Below, piece by piece: positions 6,346 through 7,910 of a DNA stretch of 7,910 nt. Below the pieces are notes generated by a model that ran no database searches, was not told where the DNA came from, and saw only the letters and a list, made by a program, of their open reading frames with translations. The stretch comes from Limisphaerales bacterium (GTDB lineage: Bacteria > Verrucomicrobiota > Verrucomicrobiia > Limisphaerales > UBA11358): the NCBI GenBank assembly GCA_003455565.1, contig DMQW01000338.1, positions 1 through 7,910 on the forward strand. Reading direction: 5' to 3'. Every line of letters starts with the position of its first letter. Position 1 is the stretch's first letter. The translations under genes and the position numbers were made by a program.

Positions 6346-6378
6346 GTGACGGCGTCCGAGCATTTATTTGTCCGTCAC
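6346..6378 (-). promoter_or_regulatory. Possible stem-loop in the tolQ leader
   Basis: GTGACGG (6346-6352) and CCGTCAC (6372-6378) are perfect 7-base inverted arms around a 19-base spacer. Given the predicted promoter at 6411-6383, transcription would start near 6376, so this structure would be at the very 5' end of the tol mRNA, about 40 bases before the start codon. It could stabilise the transcript, or be a DNA operator site instead. No known riboswitch was recognised. Confidence 0.35.
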
Positions 6379-6382
6379 GCAA

Positions 6383-6411
6383 ATTATCAGTGCCTGCCGC
6401 GAAAATTGCAA
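6383..6411 (-). promoter_or_regulatory. Predicted sigma70-type promoter of the tol-pal operon
   Basis: On the minus strand TTGCAA (6411-6406) and GATAAT (6388-6383) are separated by exactly 17 bases. The boxes match the TTGACA and TATAAT consensus at 4 and 5 of 6 positions. Initiation would fall near 6376, giving a leader of about 70 bases to the tolQ ATG. This is a pattern match only. Confidence 0.55.
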
Positions 6412-6435
6412 AAACTTTTTGCAGGAAAGATTAAT
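6406..6435 (+). promoter_or_regulatory. Weak candidate promoter for the TMTC-like gene
   Basis: On the plus strand TTGCAA (6406-6411) and ATTAAT (6430-6435) are 18 bases apart, each matching consensus at 4 of 6 positions. Because TTGCAA is its own reverse complement, it would be the same -35 box as that of the tolQ promoter, used in the other direction. No better plus-strand candidate was seen between 6306 and 6475. Confidence 0.25.
6407..6423. promoter_or_regulatory. 17-base dyad (possible operator) between divergent genes
   Basis: TGCAAAAACTTTTTGCA is a perfect inverted repeat with one central base. The single-base centre makes an RNA hairpin unlikely, so DNA-binding by a dimeric regulator or a bent A/T tract is more plausible. 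It covers the -35 box of the predicted tolQ promoter and lies in the 170-base gap between tolQ and the divergent gene at 6476. No regulator gene is present nearby. Confidence 0.4.
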
Positions 6436-6475
6436 CGCACTTTGCCCCGCCGGGAAAATCGCTTAAAAGAAAGCC

Positions 6476-7910
6476 ATGTCGCGCCCGCGCCTCATCACCC
6501 TGCTGCTTGCATTCGCCACGCTGGTCGTGTTTCTGCCCGCCGGCTCATACCAGTTTGTCAACTATGACGACACCGACTACGTCACCGAAAATCCGTTCGT
6601 CAAAAACGGCCTAAACGGGACGGACATCAAATGGGCGTTCACCGCCTTTCACGCCGGCAACTGGCATCCGCTCACCTGGATTTCGCACATGGCCGACTGC
6701 CAGTTCTTCGGCCTGAATGCCGGCGCACACCACTTCGTCAGCGTCCTGTTTCACGCGATGAACGCGGCGTTGCTTTTCACGCTTTTGCTCCGGCTGACGG
6801 GAAAAATCTGGCCGTGCGCCTTCATCGCCGCGCTGTTCGCGTGGCATCCGCTGCACGTCGAATCCGTCGCGTGGATTTCCGAACGCAAAGACGTTTTGAG
6901 CACGTTCTTCGCGCTGCTCGCGCTTTTGAGTTACGCAAAATATGTCGAGGCGTCCAAAGTCCAAAGTCCGAAGTCCAAAGTTTATTTTGCGTGGAGCCTG
7001 CTGGCATTCGCGCTCGGCCTGCTGGCCAAGCCCATGCTCGTCACGCTGCCATTCGTGCTGCTGCTGCTGGACTTCTGGCCGCTGGAAAGGTTTTCGTTTT
7101 CCGCTTTTCGCTTTTCGCTTTTGTCTGAAAAAATCCCGTTCTTCCTGCTCACCGCGATTTCCTGCGTCGTCACTTTTCTCGCGCAAAGACAGGGCGAGGC
7201 CGTCGTCTCGCTCGCCAAGGTTTCGCTGCGCTACCGCCTCGAAAACGCGCCCATCGCCGTCGTGGATTATCTGCTGAAATTGTTCTGGCCCGCCGACCTC
7301 TGCGCGATTTATCCGATGCTGGAAAAAATTCCCGCGCTCCAAGTGACCGTGTCCGTCGCCGCGCTGATTTTTATTTCCGCCGCCGCGTGGCGCTGGCGAA
7401 ATTCAAAACCATATTTTCTCATCGGCTGGCTCTGGTTTCTCGGCACGCTCGTGCCCGTCATCGGCCTCGTGCAAGTCGGCGGCGCGGCGATGGCCGACCG
7501 CTACACTTACATTCCTTCCATCGGATTTTTTGTGGCGGTGGTTTTTCTCGCGCGAGATTTCGCGGTGCGATTTCAAATTCCAAAATTTGCCGTGGCGACA
7601 CCTTCAATTCTCCTTCTCGCCGGCTGCATTTTCGCCACGGAAAAACAGCTCCGCTTCTGGCGCGACAGCGAAACGCTTTTCCGCCGCACCCTCGCCGTGA
7701 CGCAAAACAACGACATCGCGCTCGTCAATCTTGGCGTCGCGCTCGAGGCTCAAAACCGGCTTGACGAAGCCCTGGCGGTTTATCGGCAGGCGGCAAAATT
7801 GGAAACTGGCCGCTACCAACTGCACAACAATCTCGGCAGCATCCTTGACAAACTCGGACGCCACGCCGAATCGCTCGCCGAATACCGCGAGGCCATCCGC
7901 CTGCGGCCCG
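6476..7910 (+). CDS. TMTC/PMT-like membrane glycosyltransferase with C-terminal TPR repeats, 3' end outside window
   Basis: An uninterrupted frame of 478 codons runs to the right edge without a stop. It looks like a GT-C-type integral membrane protein similar to TMTC O-mannosyltransferases and many bacterial 'tetratricopeptide repeat' membrane proteins. A first helix (about 6-22) is followed by a loop with an acidic pair, YDDTDYV (30-36), in the place of the GT-C catalytic Asp region. Further family-like blocks are GNWHPLTWISHM (61-72), HPLHVESVAWISERKDVLS (124-142), a Lys-Pro in GLLAKPMLVTLP (181-192) and DRYTYIPSIG (341-350). Hydrophobic helices recur up to about 388. TPR units begin at about 413 (ALVNLGVALEAQNRLDEALAVY) and a second at about 447, continuing past the edge. 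Substrate is unknown; a sugar donor such as a polyprenyl-phosphate sugar is inferred from the fold only. It is divergent from the tol operon. Two 7-base repeat tracts lie within it. There is no clear ribosome binding site before the ATG; an in-frame later start is possible but would lose helix 1. Confidence 0.85.
   Translation, partial: MSRPRLITLLLAFATLVVFLPAGSYQFVNYDDTDYVTENPFVKNGLNGTDIKWAFTAFHAGNWHPLTWISHMADCQFFGLNAGAHHFVSVLFHAMNAALLFTLLLRLTGKIWPCAFIAALFAWHPLHVESVAWISERKDVLSTFFALLALLSYAKYVEASKVQSPKSKVYFAWSLLAFALGLLAKPMLVTLPFVLLLLDFWPLERFSFSAFRFSLLSEKIPFFLLTAISCVVTFLAQRQGEAVVSLAKVSLRYRLENAPIAVVDYLLKLFWPADLCAIYPMLEKIPALQVTVSVAALIFISAAAWRWRNSKPYFLIGWLWFLGTLVPVIGLVQVGGAAMADRYTYIPSIGFFVAVVFLARDFAVRFQIPKFAVATPSILLLAGCIFATEKQLRFWRDSETLFRRTLAVTQNNDIALVNLGVALEAQNRLDEALAVYRQAAKLETGRYQLHNNLGSILDKLGRHAESLAEYREAIRLRP
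6952..6979 (+). repeat. Heptamer tandem repeat, four units of GTCCAAA, inside the TMTC-like gene
   Basis: Four consecutive 7-base units read GTCCAAA, GTCCAAA, GTCCGAA, GTCCAAA. They encode the polar stretch SKVQSPKSKV (about 160-169), which separates two membrane helices. Since 7 is not a multiple of 3, gain or loss of one unit would shift the frame. Confidence 0.85.
7091..7125 (+). repeat. Second heptamer-like tract, TTTTCGC units, inside the TMTC-like gene
   Basis: Successive units of TTTTCG, TTTTCCGC, TTTTCGC, TTTTCGC and TTTTGTC form an imperfect 7-base repeat. They encode a Phe/Ser/Arg-rich stretch, FSFSAFRFSLLS (about 206-217), between the helix ending DFWPLE and the next one. Two units are identical; the others differ by one or two bases or by length. 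Confidence 0.7.

Noticed and set aside
6611..7342. Minus-strand open frame of 243 codons
   Set aside because: It is antisense to the TMTC-like gene, and the Arg/Glu/Gln-rich product, with no hydrophobic core or motif, is a shadow of Leu/Ala/Phe-rich coding on the plus strand.

Overview
The window is a stretch of a Gram-negative chromosome, most likely from an uncultivated member of the Verrucomicrobiota (Pedosphaera/Limisphaera-like lineages). It is almost certainly the end of a short-read assembled contig. The taxonomic hint rests on a small lipoprotein that looks like the exosortase-associated TIGR04073 family, on TMTC-like membrane/TPR proteins, on dispersed palindromic and heptamer repeats, and on the near absence of Shine-Dalgarno sequences. 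The Gram-negative call is firm, because a complete Tol-Pal envelope system is present. No phage, insertion sequence, CRISPR array, tRNA or rRNA was seen.

Layout, left to right. Bases 1-40 are not biological: they are Nextera (Tn5) adapter sequence, with six bases of an i7 index before it. The adapter cuts off ispE (minus strand), of which only the first ~114 codons remain. Next, still on the minus strand and read from right to left, comes a tat cluster: tatA (2218-1943), tatC (1913-912) and the TIGR04073-like lipoprotein (886-452), closed by an intrinsic terminator (429-396). Upstream of tatA, a 260-base gap holds an inverted pair of related 29-base palindromic repeats (2306-2419) and a strong terminator (2457-2431) that ends the next operon.

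The core of the window is a five-gene tol-pal operon on the minus strand, in the classical order tolQ (6305-5583), tolR (5570-5151), tolA/tonB-like (5154-4312), tolB (4315-3143), pal (3090-2479). The tolR/tolA and tolA/tolB junctions are ATGA stop/start overlaps, suggesting coupled translation. TolQ and TolR form the proton-driven motor, the TolA-like protein carries force across the periplasm, TolB is the periplasmic propeller, and Pal anchors the outer membrane to peptidoglycan. Together they stabilise the outer membrane and draw it in during division. A sigma70-like promoter (TTGCAA-17-GATAAT, minus strand) is visible upstream of tolQ, with a perfect 17-base dyad over its -35 box.

Divergently, from 6476 to the window end, runs a large plus-strand gene for a multi-pass membrane protein with C-terminal TPR repeats, resembling TMTC/PMT-type GT-C glycosyltransferases. 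It is open at the right edge. It carries two tracts of 7-base repeats inside the coding sequence.

Most of the window is ordinary envelope housekeeping. The most interesting points are the repeat pair with compensatory stem changes, the enlarged first periplasmic loop of TatC with recurring GTN motifs, the heptamer tracts inside the TMTC-like gene, and the shared dyad between the divergent promoters. I do not see a convincing new multi-gene system.
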